20,685 nt of DNA from Gammaproteobacteria bacterium (GTDB taxonomy: Bacteria; Pseudomonadota; Gammaproteobacteria; Eutrophobiales; Eutrophobiaceae): contig JAENIZ010000032.1 of NCBI GenBank assembly GCA_016844485.1, positions 1 to 20,685 on the forward strand. The letters are read 5' to 3'. Position 1 is the first letter of the stretch. Each line of letters opens with the position of its first letter. The notes beneath the pieces are model-generated. The model saw only the letters and a program-made list of their open reading frames with translations. It had not been told where the DNA came from and did no database searches. The translations under genes and the position numbers were made by a program. This document shows positions 1 through 8,169 of the stretch, in pieces.

Positions 1-1269
1 AGTCTGGCCTGGCGTGCCTTCAGCATGGGTCCCGACGCAGACATGCTTTTCGATGACAAAACCACGTCACTGGGCAAACCGGTCGGCAAGGATTCATCCT
101 TGAAAACCTGGTGTGCTGAAACTGACTGGAAAGCACCTGCAAGGGGTCCAAGCACCTGTAAGAAACTGAGTGATCAGTGGAAGATTGGCGGTGGCTCTGT
201 TTGGGGCTGGTGGCCAGCAGATTTTGAAGAAAACCTGCTGTACTACGGCAACGGTAACCCCGGCACCTGGAACCCAGTTCCACGCCCGGGTGACAACAAG
301 TGGTCCATGACCATGTTTGCCCGCGACATCGACACCGGTATGGCTCGTTGGGTCTATCAGATGACACCCCATGATGAATGGGACTATGACGGCGTCAACG
401 AAATGATCCTGGCTGACATGAAGGTCAAAGGTAAACAGACCCCGGCCCTGGTGCACTTCAATCGTAACGGTTATGGCTATACCATGAACCGCAAGACCGG
501 CGAACTGCTGGTGGCCGAGAAGTTTGACCCGGCCGTTAACTGGTCGTCCCATGTGGACATGAAGACCGGTTATCCGCAGACACTGGATAAGTTCAGCACC
601 CACCACAACGGTGAGGATGTTGTCTCCAAGGACATCTGCCCGGCCGCATTGGGCACCAAGGATCAGCAGCCTGCAGCCTATAGCCCGCGTACGGGCCTGT
701 TCTATGTTCCTACAAACCACGTTTGTATGACCTATGAGCCGGTGAGTTATGCCGCGGGTGGTAACCAGTACACTGCTGGTGCAGCCTACGTTAATGCTAA
801 CCTGACCATGTATCCTGCCGGCGCGGTGTGCCCGGATTGTCCGAACAACAACGCTGCAAAGGACAATATGGGTAACTTCATCGCCTGGGATGCCAGCGAG
901 GGTAAGATCGTCTGGTCTATCGTAGAACAGTGGTCCGCCTGGAGTGGTGCATTAGCTACAGCGGGTGATGTCGTTTTCTACGGCACGCTCGAGGGGTATT
1001 TCAAGGCGGTTGATGCAAAGACCGGTAAGTTGCTTTGGAAGTTCAAGACACCTTCCGGCATTATTGCCAACCCCAACGCCTGGGCACATAAAGGCAAGGA
1101 GTATGTCGGCATACTGTCCGGTATTGGTGGATGGGCCGGCGCTGTTGTCGCTATCCCAGGCCTTGCTGCAGCGCCTGATACAGCAGCCCTTGGTGCGGTC
1201 GGTGGTTACAGAGCTCTTCTGAACTCCGCACGTAACAGTGGCGTGTTGATGGTCTTCAGCTTGCCGTAA
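1..1269 (+). CDS. xoxF: Lanthanide-dependent methanol dehydrogenase XoxF, C-terminal part (5' end outside window)
   Basis: PQQ-dependent periplasmic alcohol dehydrogenase that oxidises methanol to formaldehyde (or further to formate). The frame is open from base 1, so the gene starts upstream; about 422 C-terminal residues are visible of the roughly 600 usual for the family. The active-site block around bases 361-396 reads HDEWDYDGVNE. The catalytic Asp is at 382-384, and the second Asp two residues later (388-390) is the extra lanthanide ligand that marks XoxF; calcium-type MxaF has Ala there. The metal-ligand Asn in GNPGTWNP is at 256-258. Trp-docking (propeller) repeats of the quinoprotein fold follow, for example FKAVDAKTGKLLWKF. 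A terminator lies directly downstream, so the accessory genes that follow probably have their own promoter. Family and XoxF subtype are clear; the exact XoxF clade is not assigned. Confidence 0.96.
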   Translation, partial: SLAWRAFSMGPDADMLFDDKTTSLGKPVGKDSSLKTWCAETDWKAPARGPSTCKKLSDQWKIGGGSVWGWWPADFEENLLYYGNGNPGTWNPVPRPGDNKWSMTMFARDIDTGMARWVYQMTPHDEWDYDGVNEMILADMKVKGKQTPALVHFNRNGYGYTMNRKTGELLVAEKFDPAVNWSSHVDMKTGYPQTLDKFSTHHNGEDVVSKDICPAALGTKDQQPAAYSPRTGLFYVPTNHVCMTYEPVSYAAGGNQYTAGAAYVNANLTMYPAGAVCPDCPNNNAAKDNMGNFIAWDASEGKIVWSIVEQWSAWSGALATAGDVVFYGTLEGYFKAVDAKTGKLLWKFKTPSGIIANPNAWAHKGKEYVGILSGIGGWAGAVVAIPGLAAAPDTAALGAVGGYRALLNSARNSGVLMVFSLP

Positions 1270-1309
1270 GCACAAGCTTTAAAACAAACCTTTAGTTTGT
1301 TATAAACGT

Positions 1310-1343
1310 CCCCGGTATCCGTCATGGATACCGGGGATTTTTT
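1310..1343 (+). terminator. Rho-independent terminator after xoxF
   Basis: A perfect 11-bp stem (arms 1310-1320 and 1326-1336, CCCCGGTATCC and its complement) with a 5-base loop is followed by six T residues (1338-1343). A smaller 7-bp hairpin (1283-1289 with 1295-1301) lies just upstream. The remaining bases to 1561 hold no convincing gene. They should contain the promoter for the next gene, but no clear -35/-10 pair could be picked by eye. Confidence 0.9.
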
Positions 1344-1561
1344 CGATTAATCTAAAGATTAGTGCCACAAGGGATTCATTCAGAAAAGTAACAAAAAGTT
1401 CCCTGAAACACGGCAGAACTAGAGGATCACATAACAGTCTCATGCTCCAGGTATTGTTGCAGAGAGTGTCGATAGGCGAAAATTTCCATTTAGTCCGAAT
1501 ATTTTTTGTATTTGAATAAACTAACTTGTTGATCTGAAGCAAGACTTAAGGTGATTTTAAA

Positions 1562-2002
1562 ATGAAATTAACAAAAATAATCGCAGTGGTTCTGACTGCT
1601 TCGGCCATTCTGTTGCCCTATGCCGGATTTGCAGCGGAAGTCATCGTCAATGCCGAGGTACGGATGTTCAAACCTGACATTGTTTATATTCAGCCGGGTG
1701 ATACTGTACAGTGGACAAACATGACATCACATAATGCTGTAACCTATATTGTACAGGAAGGTGCAACGGGATTTGGTGAGAAAGGACAACTTCCCGGCGG
1801 GAGCTTTAGCGCAACCCTCGAGAAGGAAGGTATCTATGGCTATGTCTGTGAACCCCATATCGGTTTCGGCATGGTCGGTGTTATAGCAGTGGGGAATATT
1901 ACGGCTGAGATGAAGGACGCGGCCGTAAAAACCGCTGAGGAAACCCTCGTAGGACCGTTCCGCCGTTTGATTGGCACACTCAAGAAAGTGGAAGTGAAAT
2001 AG
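1562..2002 (+). CDS. Pseudoazurin-type blue copper protein (cupredoxin)
   Basis: Small periplasmic electron carrier of 146 residues. A signal peptide (Lys-rich start, hydrophobic stretch, cleavage likely after Ala24 in AGFA-AE) exports it. The type-1 copper ligands are visible: His57 in TSHN, then Cys96, His99 and Met104 in CEPHIGFGM, which is the C-x2-H-x4-M spacing of pseudoazurin. A charged helical tail of about 35 residues follows the fold, as in pseudoazurins. The ATG is preceded by AAGGTG at 1548-1553. The gene lies between xoxF and xoxJ, where a cytochrome c (xoxG) usually sits, so it is a candidate electron acceptor for XoxF. That role is inferred; the cupredoxin assignment itself is strong. 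Confidence 0.88.
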   Translation: MKLTKIIAVVLTASAILLPYAGFAAEVIVNAEVRMFKPDIVYIQPGDTVQWTNMTSHNAVTYIVQEGATGFGEKGQLPGGSFSATLEKEGIYGYVCEPHIGFGMVGVIAVGNITAEMKDAAVKTAEETLVGPFRRLIGTLKKVEVK

Positions 2003-2013
2003 GAAGTCATCTG

Positions 2014-2889
2014 GTGCAGTCATCTGGTATGTTATTGCTTCACGTCATCTTGAAAACCGCGATTCTGGCATGGGCATTGTTATCAATGCCCATGAGTTTA
2101 TTGGTTTATGCTGATGAACTACCGAATCCCAGTGTCCTCAAGGTATGCGCCGACCCCTACATGTTGCCTTTTTCTAACCAGGAAGGGAAAGGCTATGAGA
2201 ATCGCATTGCCGAGTTATTTGCAAAAAAACTCGGTGTTGAACTGGAATATGAATGGTTCCCACAACGGCTGGGCTTCATACGTAACACATTACGGGCGGA
2301 AGAGGAGGGTGGCAGTGGCAAGTATAAATGTGATTTGGTCATGACAGCCCCGGAAGATTTTGAACTGGCAGCAACAACTGAACCGTATTACACCACATCC
2401 TATATGTTAATGTATGTAAAGGGACGCGGTCTTGATGATGTAACAGAACCTGAAATGCTGGCCAAGGTGGTTGAACAGGGCAAAAACATCAAGTTTGGTC
2501 TGACTGATCAGGGACCTGCCCAACTCTGGGTCTTTTATCAGGGTTTGATGGACAAAATGGTCCCTTATCAGGGACAGCCAGGTGACCCAAAGGCAAATCC
2601 CGGCCAAAAATTGATACAGGACCTGGTTGATGGCAAAATTGATGTAACTATCGTCTGGGGACCAACCGCCGGTTATTATGCCAGACAATATAAAGATCAG
2701 GCTGAACTTGTATTATTGCCGTTAAAAGATGATCTCAATAATCCCGAGGCGAAATTCATCTACAGCATGGCTATGGCTGTTCGCTATGGAGAAAAAGAGT
2801 GGAAAGAAAAAGTCAATCAATTGATAAAAGAAAACAAGGAAGAAATACGCAAGATTTTACTGGATTATGGCGTTCCATTGATTGAATAG
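2014..2889 (+). CDS. xoxJ: XoxJ-like periplasmic solute-binding-type protein
   Basis: A 291-residue member of the quinoprotein-dehydrogenase-associated binding-protein family (MxaJ/XoxJ), with the bilobed SBP_bac_3-type fold. XoxJ proteins are thought to help mature or activate XoxF in the periplasm. Visible signs are an N-terminal signal peptide ending near VYA-DE, the opening LKVCADPYMLPFSN, and the later YTTSYMLMYVKGRG and DVTIVWGPTAGYYA segments typical of the family. The GTG start at 2014 is preferred over the ATG at 2029 because AGGAAG at 2001-2006 is correctly spaced for GTG. That ribosome site overlaps the stop codon of the cupredoxin gene, which suggests co-translation. The C-terminal end overlaps the next reading frame by 8 bases. 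Confidence 0.88.
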   Translation: MQSSGMLLLHVILKTAILAWALLSMPMSLLVYADELPNPSVLKVCADPYMLPFSNQEGKGYENRIAELFAKKLGVELEYEWFPQRLGFIRNTLRAEEEGGSGKYKCDLVMTAPEDFELAATTEPYYTTSYMLMYVKGRGLDDVTEPEMLAKVVEQGKNIKFGLTDQGPAQLWVFYQGLMDKMVPYQGQPGDPKANPGQKLIQDLVDGKIDVTIVWGPTAGYYARQYKDQAELVLLPLKDDLNNPEAKFIYSMAMAVRYGEKEWKEKVNQLIKENKEEIRKILLDYGVPLIE

Positions 2890-3700
2890 CTTAATTCGAA
2901 TCTCGTTTTTTATGAATATCGTATCATTAATCTTTTTTGTTACAGCAGTGATTTTTGCCATGCCTGCCTATGCCGAACCAGAGGTGGAAGCAGACAATCC
3001 TGATGCCAACAAACATGAACTCACCCAGGAAGAAATTGACAAAAGTATCGGCCGTTTCGGCGAGCCGGAGACTGTCCCGGAAGATTTTCATTATAACGAC
3101 GCGGAGACCAAACTTTGGCTGGATGATCATTTAAAGAATATCGATCGCCCGGTAAGGCTCTATTATGAATTTGTTAAATCCGGAACTTATGAAGAAGGGT
3201 TTTCTGATGCTGTCTATCTCGACATTATTAAAATAAATGACGATGGTACAAAAAACGCGTTACTTGATTTTTTTACAGCGGACAGAAAACAGGCAGTGAA
3301 CCCGGACAATGTCACCAATATCACGGGTAACCCTGTCCTGGGTATCTATATGCAGGGTGATATCTCTGAAATGAACCGCCTGACAGAGGGCCACTGGAAG
3401 TATTTTCAGAAAATGATCAAGGTTGCATTAAGAGAGAATGCGACAATTGTACCTGTGAATTTCGAATTTAACGGTGCGCGGTATCAAGGCGAGAAGATTT
3501 CATTTTCACCTTATATAAAAGACCCTCACCGGAGCGATTTTGAAAAATTTGCGGATAAACATTATGAATTTATCCTGTCAGAGCAAATCCCTGGAAAATT
3601 ATTTCAGATCAAAACGGTTATTCCAAATAACGCTGAATCGGCAACAGAACCACTGATTTCAGAGACGCTTACACTGATTGAAACAAATTTCAGAGACTAG
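2882..3700 (+). CDS. Exported protein of unknown function in the xox cluster
   Basis: A 272-residue protein I do not recognise. The N-terminus is a signal peptide ending PAYA-EP. The mature part is acidic, then mixed alpha/beta without cysteine clusters or membrane segments. It includes a central LGIYMQGDISEMNRLTEGHW region and an FEFNGARYQGEKISFSPY stretch that looks like beta strands. The start is uncertain. TTG at 2882 overlaps xoxJ by 8 bases and supplies an Arg in the signal-peptide n-region; ATG at 2912 gives a shorter, uncharged leader. Neither has a good ribosome site. It follows xoxJ without a gap, so a role in XoxF maturation, lanthanide handling or electron transfer is possible but only inferred from position. 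The stop overlaps that of fdhA on the other strand. Confidence 0.75.
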   Translation: MNSLIRISFFMNIVSLIFFVTAVIFAMPAYAEPEVEADNPDANKHELTQEEIDKSIGRFGEPETVPEDFHYNDAETKLWLDDHLKNIDRPVRLYYEFVKSGTYEEGFSDAVYLDIIKINDDGTKNALLDFFTADRKQAVNPDNVTNITGNPVLGIYMQGDISEMNRLTEGHWKYFQKMIKVALRENATIVPVNFEFNGARYQGEKISFSPYIKDPHRSDFEKFADKHYEFILSEQIPGKLFQIKTVIPNNAESATEPLISETLTLIETNFRD

Positions 3701-6498
3701 TGTAGATTTTCAGTTTTCTTCCTTTGAATAATATCATCCGTGCGTTTGCCAGGGCTCAAACGCACCGCACAGAATTTGAACTCAGGGATTTTACCAAATG
3801 GATCCAGTGCTTCATTGGTGATCAGATTTGCGGCTGCTTCGTTGAAACCGAACGGCATCATTACCACACCTTCCTGCATGTATTCGTCTGCCCGCGTGGT
3901 GGCAGCAATCTTGCCGCGACGTGATTCAATGACCAGTATATCGCCGGATTTCAAACCAAATTGCTTCAGGTTGACCGGATTTATCATAATGCATGGTCCA
4001 GGCTCAATGGCATCCAGTACCCTGGAATGACGTGTCATCGTGCCGGTATGCCAGTGTTCCAGTTGGCGCCCGGTGACGAACACGAAGGGATATTTATCAT
4101 CCGGTAATTCAGCTGGCTCTAAATATTCCGCGGGGACGAAACGGCCCCTGCCATCCTCGGTCGGGAACACTCCATTTTCAAAGATAACGGGTTGTCCCGG
4201 ATCGCCTTCGTTTTTCAGGGGATAAGTTAACGAGTCTACGCGTTCAAGCCGCTGCCAGGTAATACCTCCCATACTGGGGACTGCCTTGCGTATCTCTTCA
4301 AATACAGCTTCAGGGCCGTTGTATTGCCAGTTGAGACCCATACGTTTCGCAATTTCCTGGATAATCCAGAGGTCCTGGCGTGCATCTCCGGGAGAATCGA
4401 TTGCCTTTCGGCCCAACTGCACCCGTCGATCGGTATTGGTAAAAGTACCCGTTTTTTCAGGAAATGCGGAGGCCGGGAGGATAACATCCGCATAACTGCA
4501 TGTTTCTGTAAAGAAGATATCCTGCACAACAAGGTGTTCGAGCATTGCCAATGATTCACGGGCATGGTTCAGATTAGGATCCGACATGGCCGGATTTTCT
4601 CCCATGATATATAGACCATTCAGGTCACCTGCATGTATTGCATGCATGATTTCGACCACCGTCTTGCCGGGATGTGGGTCGAGTTTGGATCCCCATAATT
4701 GTTCAAATTTTTTGCGTATTTCATGATCTGCCACAGGCTGATAATCAGGATAAACCATGGGAATCAATCCGACATCTGAAGCCCCCTGCACATTATTTTG
4801 ACCACGCAGGGGATGCAGACCAGTACTGGGTCTGCCGATGTGCCCGGTCATTAGCGCGAGTGAGATCAAACAACGGGCATTATCCGTACCATGGATATGT
4901 TGAGAAATGCCCATGCCCCAGAAGATGATTGCTGTTTTGGCGGTTGCATACAGACGCGCAACCTCTTTAATGGTTTCAGGAGGCACACCACAGATAGGTG
5001 CGACCTTCTCCGGACTATAATTTTTTACAGTTTCCTTAATGGCCTCAAAACCATCGGTATGTTTTTCGATAAATTTTTTATTGTAAAGATTCTCGGTAAT
5101 GATTGTGTGCATCATGCCATTTAACAGCAGGACATCAGTCGCGGGGCGGAGTTGCAAAAAATGTGAGGCATGTAAAGCCAGTTCGGAACTGTAGGGTTCA
5201 ATAACGATCAGTTTACTGCCCCGTTTAGCTGCGTTTTTCATGAAGGTGGCTGCTACAGGATGATTATCATTTGAGCGGGCACCGATAACGATGATTACTT
5301 CAGCAGCTGTACCGTCAGCAACCTGATTGGAGACCGCACCTGAACCAATCGTTTCCAGCAATGCCGCCACGGATGAGGCATGACATAAACGTGTGCAATG
5401 ATCAACGTTATTCGTTCCGAAACCCGTTCTGATCAACTTCTGAAAGAGATAGGCCTCTTCATTACTTCCTTTGGCACAACCAAAACCGGCTAATGACTGT
5501 GAACCTTTGTTATTCCGAATCTTATGTAACCCGGAGGCGGCAAAATCTAATGCCTCGTCCCAGCTCGCTTCTCTGAAGTATTTGTGCATTTCAAGTGGAT
5601 CGATCAATGCCGGTGATTTATCTTTGCTGTCTTTGCGGATGAGAGGGGTGGTCAGCCGATCCGGGTGATGTACATAATCGAAACCATAACGGCCTTTGAC
5701 ACAGAGGCGGCTATGATTGGAAGGGCCGTCCCGGCCGTCTACGTACTGGATATGGTTGTTCTTGACATTGAATGTCAATAAACAACCCACACCACAATAG
5801 GGGCAGACGGAATCCACTTTTTTATCCGGTTCAATCAATCCCACATTCTTTGCGGGCATTAATGCGCCTGTGGGACAGGCCTGGACACATTCACCGCAGG
5901 CCACACAGGTACTTTCACCCATGGGCTCTCCCATATCGAATACAATCTCGGAATGCTTGCCACGAAAGGCATATCCGATAACGTCGTTGACCTGTTCTTC
6001 CCGGCAGGCACGTATACAGCGTGTACATTGAATACAGGCATCAAGATTCACTGCAATGGCGGGATGTGAAAGATCTGATCGAGGTTGCTTGCGCTGAGGG
6101 AAACGCGGGTTAAAAATATTGAATTTATCCGCCCACTGGTCGAGTTCGGAATTCAATTTATAAGGTGATTTGCCCTGTTGCGGCATATCTGACAGCAGTA
6201 ATTCCAGCACCATTTTTTGTGAATGGATCGCACGTTCATTATCACTGCGTATTTCCATCCCTGCCGTTGGAGTGCGGCAGCAGGAAGGCGCCAGAACACG
6301 TTCCCCTTTAATCTCTACCATGCACGCGCGACAATTGCCATCCGGCCGGTAACCTTCTTTGTAGCATAGATAGGGTATTTCAATGCCGTTGCGTTTGGCG
6401 GCCTGGAGTATGGTTTCATCCCCAATAGCCTCAATCACTTTGCCGTTTAATGTGAACTTCGTGCTTTTTTCATTCAGAAATTCTGGGTTTGCTGCCAT
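3697..6498 (-). CDS. fdhA: NAD-dependent formate dehydrogenase, catalytic alpha subunit (molybdo/tungsto-bis-MGD, Cys type)
   Basis: Cytoplasmic enzyme oxidising formate to CO2, 933 residues. Order of domains: an N-terminal [2Fe-2S] ferredoxin domain (C45, C56, C59, C73/74); a NuoG-like His-containing linker; two [4Fe-4S] clusters (C155, C158, C161, C165 and C198, C201, C204, C208); the Mo/W domain with its own [4Fe-4S] site (C232, C235, C239, C266); and a C-terminal dinucleotide-binding domain from about residue 805 (GRQLEHWHTG). The metal ligand is Cys372 followed by His373 in TRLCHASSV, where selenoenzymes carry selenocysteine. The ATG overlaps the fdhB stop by one base (TAATG), so the two subunits are translationally coupled. 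It completes the route from the Fhc product formate to CO2. A tungsten or molybdenum preference cannot be read from sequence. Confidence 0.95.
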   Translation of the reverse strand: MAANPEFLNEKSTKFTLNGKVIEAIGDETILQAAKRNGIEIPYLCYKEGYRPDGNCRACMVEIKGERVLAPSCCRTPTAGMEIRSDNERAIHSQKMVLELLLSDMPQQGKSPYKLNSELDQWADKFNIFNPRFPQRKQPRSDLSHPAIAVNLDACIQCTRCIRACREEQVNDVIGYAFRGKHSEIVFDMGEPMGESTCVACGECVQACPTGALMPAKNVGLIEPDKKVDSVCPYCGVGCLLTFNVKNNHIQYVDGRDGPSNHSRLCVKGRYGFDYVHHPDRLTTPLIRKDSKDKSPALIDPLEMHKYFREASWDEALDFAASGLHKIRNNKGSQSLAGFGCAKGSNEEAYLFQKLIRTGFGTNNVDHCTRLCHASSVAALLETIGSGAVSNQVADGTAAEVIIVIGARSNDNHPVAATFMKNAAKRGSKLIVIEPYSSELALHASHFLQLRPATDVLLLNGMMHTIITENLYNKKFIEKHTDGFEAIKETVKNYSPEKVAPICGVPPETIKEVARLYATAKTAIIFWGMGISQHIHGTDNARCLISLALMTGHIGRPSTGLHPLRGQNNVQGASDVGLIPMVYPDYQPVADHEIRKKFEQLWGSKLDPHPGKTVVEIMHAIHAGDLNGLYIMGENPAMSDPNLNHARESLAMLEHLVVQDIFFTETCSYADVILPASAFPEKTGTFTNTDRRVQLGRKAIDSPGDARQDLWIIQEIAKRMGLNWQYNGPEAVFEEIRKAVPSMGGITWQRLERVDSLTYPLKNEGDPGQPVIFENGVFPTEDGRGRFVPAEYLEPAELPDDKYPFVFVTGRQLEHWHTGTMTRHSRVLDAIEPGPCIMINPVNLKQFGLKSGDILVIESRRGKIAATTRADEYMQEGVVMMPFGFNEAAANLITNEALDPFGKIPEFKFCAVRLSPGKRTDDIIQRKKTENLH

Positions 6499-8159
6499 TA
6501 TTCAAATTCTCCGGGAAAATATTTTATAGCACACCGTAATGGATTGGGTGCGGCCTGTCCCAGCCCGCAGATGGAGGCATCGGCCATTGCCTGGGACAGT
6601 TCTTCCAGTAAGGATTGATCCCATTCATTTTGCTCCATTAATTTAACCGCCTTTGCCGTCCCGACCCGGCAAGGTGTACATTGGCCGCAAGACTCATCTT
6701 CAAAGAAACGCATGGCGTTCAATGCCATGGCTCTGGCGCTGTCTTTATTCGACAAGACGATGATTGCCGCCGATCCGATAAAACAACCATAAGGCTGCAG
6801 GGTGTCGAAATCCAGCGGGACATTGCCGAGTTCTGCCGGTAATATTCCTCCCGATGCGCCGCCGGGAAAATAACCGTAAAATTTATGTCCTGACAGCATG
6901 CCGCCGCAATATTCATCAATAAGCTCAAGCATGGTGATACCCGCAGGTGCCAGGTATACTCCAGGTTTCTGTACCCGTCCGCTGACAGAAAAAGACCGCA
7001 GTCCTTTCCGCCCATGACGGCCGTGCGAGGTAAACCATTCAGTACCCTTTTCAATAAGGTCGCGGACCCAGTGCATGGTTTCCATGTTTTGTTCCAGGGT
7101 AGGGCGGCCAAACAATCCGACCTGGGCTACATAGGGTGGGCGCAGGCGGGGCATACCCCGTTTACCCTCAATGGATTCTATCATGGCGGATTCTTCTCCA
7201 CAGATGTAGGCTCCCGCACCACGGCGTAAATATATTGGAGGTAATGCACAGGGGGGATCCCGCTTCAGTGCGGCAAGTTCCTGTTCCAGTAACTTGCGGC
7301 AGCCGGCATATTCATCGCGTAAATAGATATAGACTGCATCAGCTTCGATAGCCCAGTGCGCGATCAATGTCCCTTCAATAAAACGATGTGGATCACGCTC
7401 AAGATAATAACGATCCTTGAATGTTCCTGGTTCCCCTTCATCGATATTAATGGCGATTAACCTGGGCTTGGGTTGTTCACGCAAAACACGCCATTTTTTC
7501 CCGGTTGGGAAACCAGCACCGCCAAGACCGCGCAGATTCGAATCTTCAAGCAGCTTGATAATGTCTTCCCTGGCATGTTTACCATGTACGCAGTCTGCCA
7601 GGATTTGGTAGCCAGCATTCTTTCTATATTGTTTGTATGTAATGCAGGACGGAATTTCCGCTTCAATTTTTTTATTTGAAATTGCTGCTGTGATTTTACC
7701 CATATCAGCGTTTTCAACAGGGTTTGTCCCTACCACGGCAACAGGCGCCGCGTGACACCGGCCCACGCAGGGAACGGGTTGAATACGCACTTCAGCATTT
7801 TTGTTTGAATTCAGTTTTTCAATAAGTTGTCTGGCACCAAACATTTCACAAGTAAGCGAGTCACAGACGCGTACCGTCAATGCCGGTGGTGGTATTTCAC
7901 GTTCTTTAATAACGTCAAAATGATGATAAAAGGTAGCAGTCTCATACACTTCAGTCATGGGGAGGTTCATTTCCATGGAAAGCGCCAGAATATGGCGATT
8001 GGAGATATGATGATAATGATCCTGAATTTTGTGCAAGTGTTCAATCAACATGTCGCGTGAACGCGGTTCATTTCCCAACAGGCCCCGTACATCTGCCAGG
8101 GCCTTCTGATCCATAATGCGGCCCATAATGCGGCCTTTTTTTCCACGTGTGCGTTTCAC
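6498..8159 (-). CDS. fdhB: NAD-dependent formate dehydrogenase, fused NuoE-NuoF-type beta subunit
   Basis: A 553-residue diaphorase subunit that passes electrons from FdhA to NAD+. Residues about 17-150 are NuoE-like with a [2Fe-2S] site (C99-x4-C104 and C131-x3-C135). The rest is NuoF-like: the FMN/NADH glycine loop around 208-223 (GLGGAGFPTG), GEPGTFKDR, GAGAYICGEESA, and the C-terminal [4Fe-4S] cysteines C491, C494, C497 and C531. In many organisms the two parts are separate genes. The start is uncertain. GTG at 8159 gives a basic MKRTRGKKGR leader, while ATG at 8126 or 8114 would begin nearer the conserved fold; AAGG about 9 bases before 8126 makes that start attractive. A 12-base tandem repeat encodes GRIM twice here. 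fhcC ends only 10 bases upstream, so the gene probably belongs to the fhc operon. Confidence 0.94.
   Translation of the reverse strand: MKRTRGKKGRIMGRIMDQKALADVRGLLGNEPRSRDMLIEHLHKIQDHYHHISNRHILALSMEMNLPMTEVYETATFYHHFDVIKEREIPPPALTVRVCDSLTCEMFGARQLIEKLNSNKNAEVRIQPVPCVGRCHAAPVAVVGTNPVENADMGKITAAISNKKIEAEIPSCITYKQYRKNAGYQILADCVHGKHAREDIIKLLEDSNLRGLGGAGFPTGKKWRVLREQPKPRLIAINIDEGEPGTFKDRYYLERDPHRFIEGTLIAHWAIEADAVYIYLRDEYAGCRKLLEQELAALKRDPPCALPPIYLRRGAGAYICGEESAMIESIEGKRGMPRLRPPYVAQVGLFGRPTLEQNMETMHWVRDLIEKGTEWFTSHGRHGRKGLRSFSVSGRVQKPGVYLAPAGITMLELIDEYCGGMLSGHKFYGYFPGGASGGILPAELGNVPLDFDTLQPYGCFIGSAAIIVLSNKDSARAMALNAMRFFEDESCGQCTPCRVGTAKAVKLMEQNEWDQSLLEELSQAMADASICGLGQAAPNPLRCAIKYFPGEFE
8111..8134. 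repeat. 12-base tandem duplication at the fdhB start region
   Basis: CCATAATGCGGC is present twice in direct succession (8111-8122 and 8123-8134). On the minus strand it duplicates an in-frame ATG, giving GRIM-GRIM and two alternative start codons for fdhB. Confidence 0.8.
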
Positions 8160-8169
8160 GTTTCTTAAA

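Noticed and set aside
94..720. 208-residue minus-strand frame opposite xoxF
   Set aside because: It lies wholly within the strongly conserved xoxF coding region and has no supporting features.
1300..1542. 80-residue minus-strand frame in the xoxF to cupredoxin gap
   Set aside because: It runs through the xoxF terminator hairpin, has no ribosome site and no recognisable motif.
6498..8159. Possibility that fdhB and fdhA encode the peripheral arm of complex I or a bidirectional hydrogenase
   Set aside because: FdhA has the Cys-His (RLCH) formate dehydrogenase site and full Mo/W domain, and no Nuo membrane or hydrogenase subunits are present.
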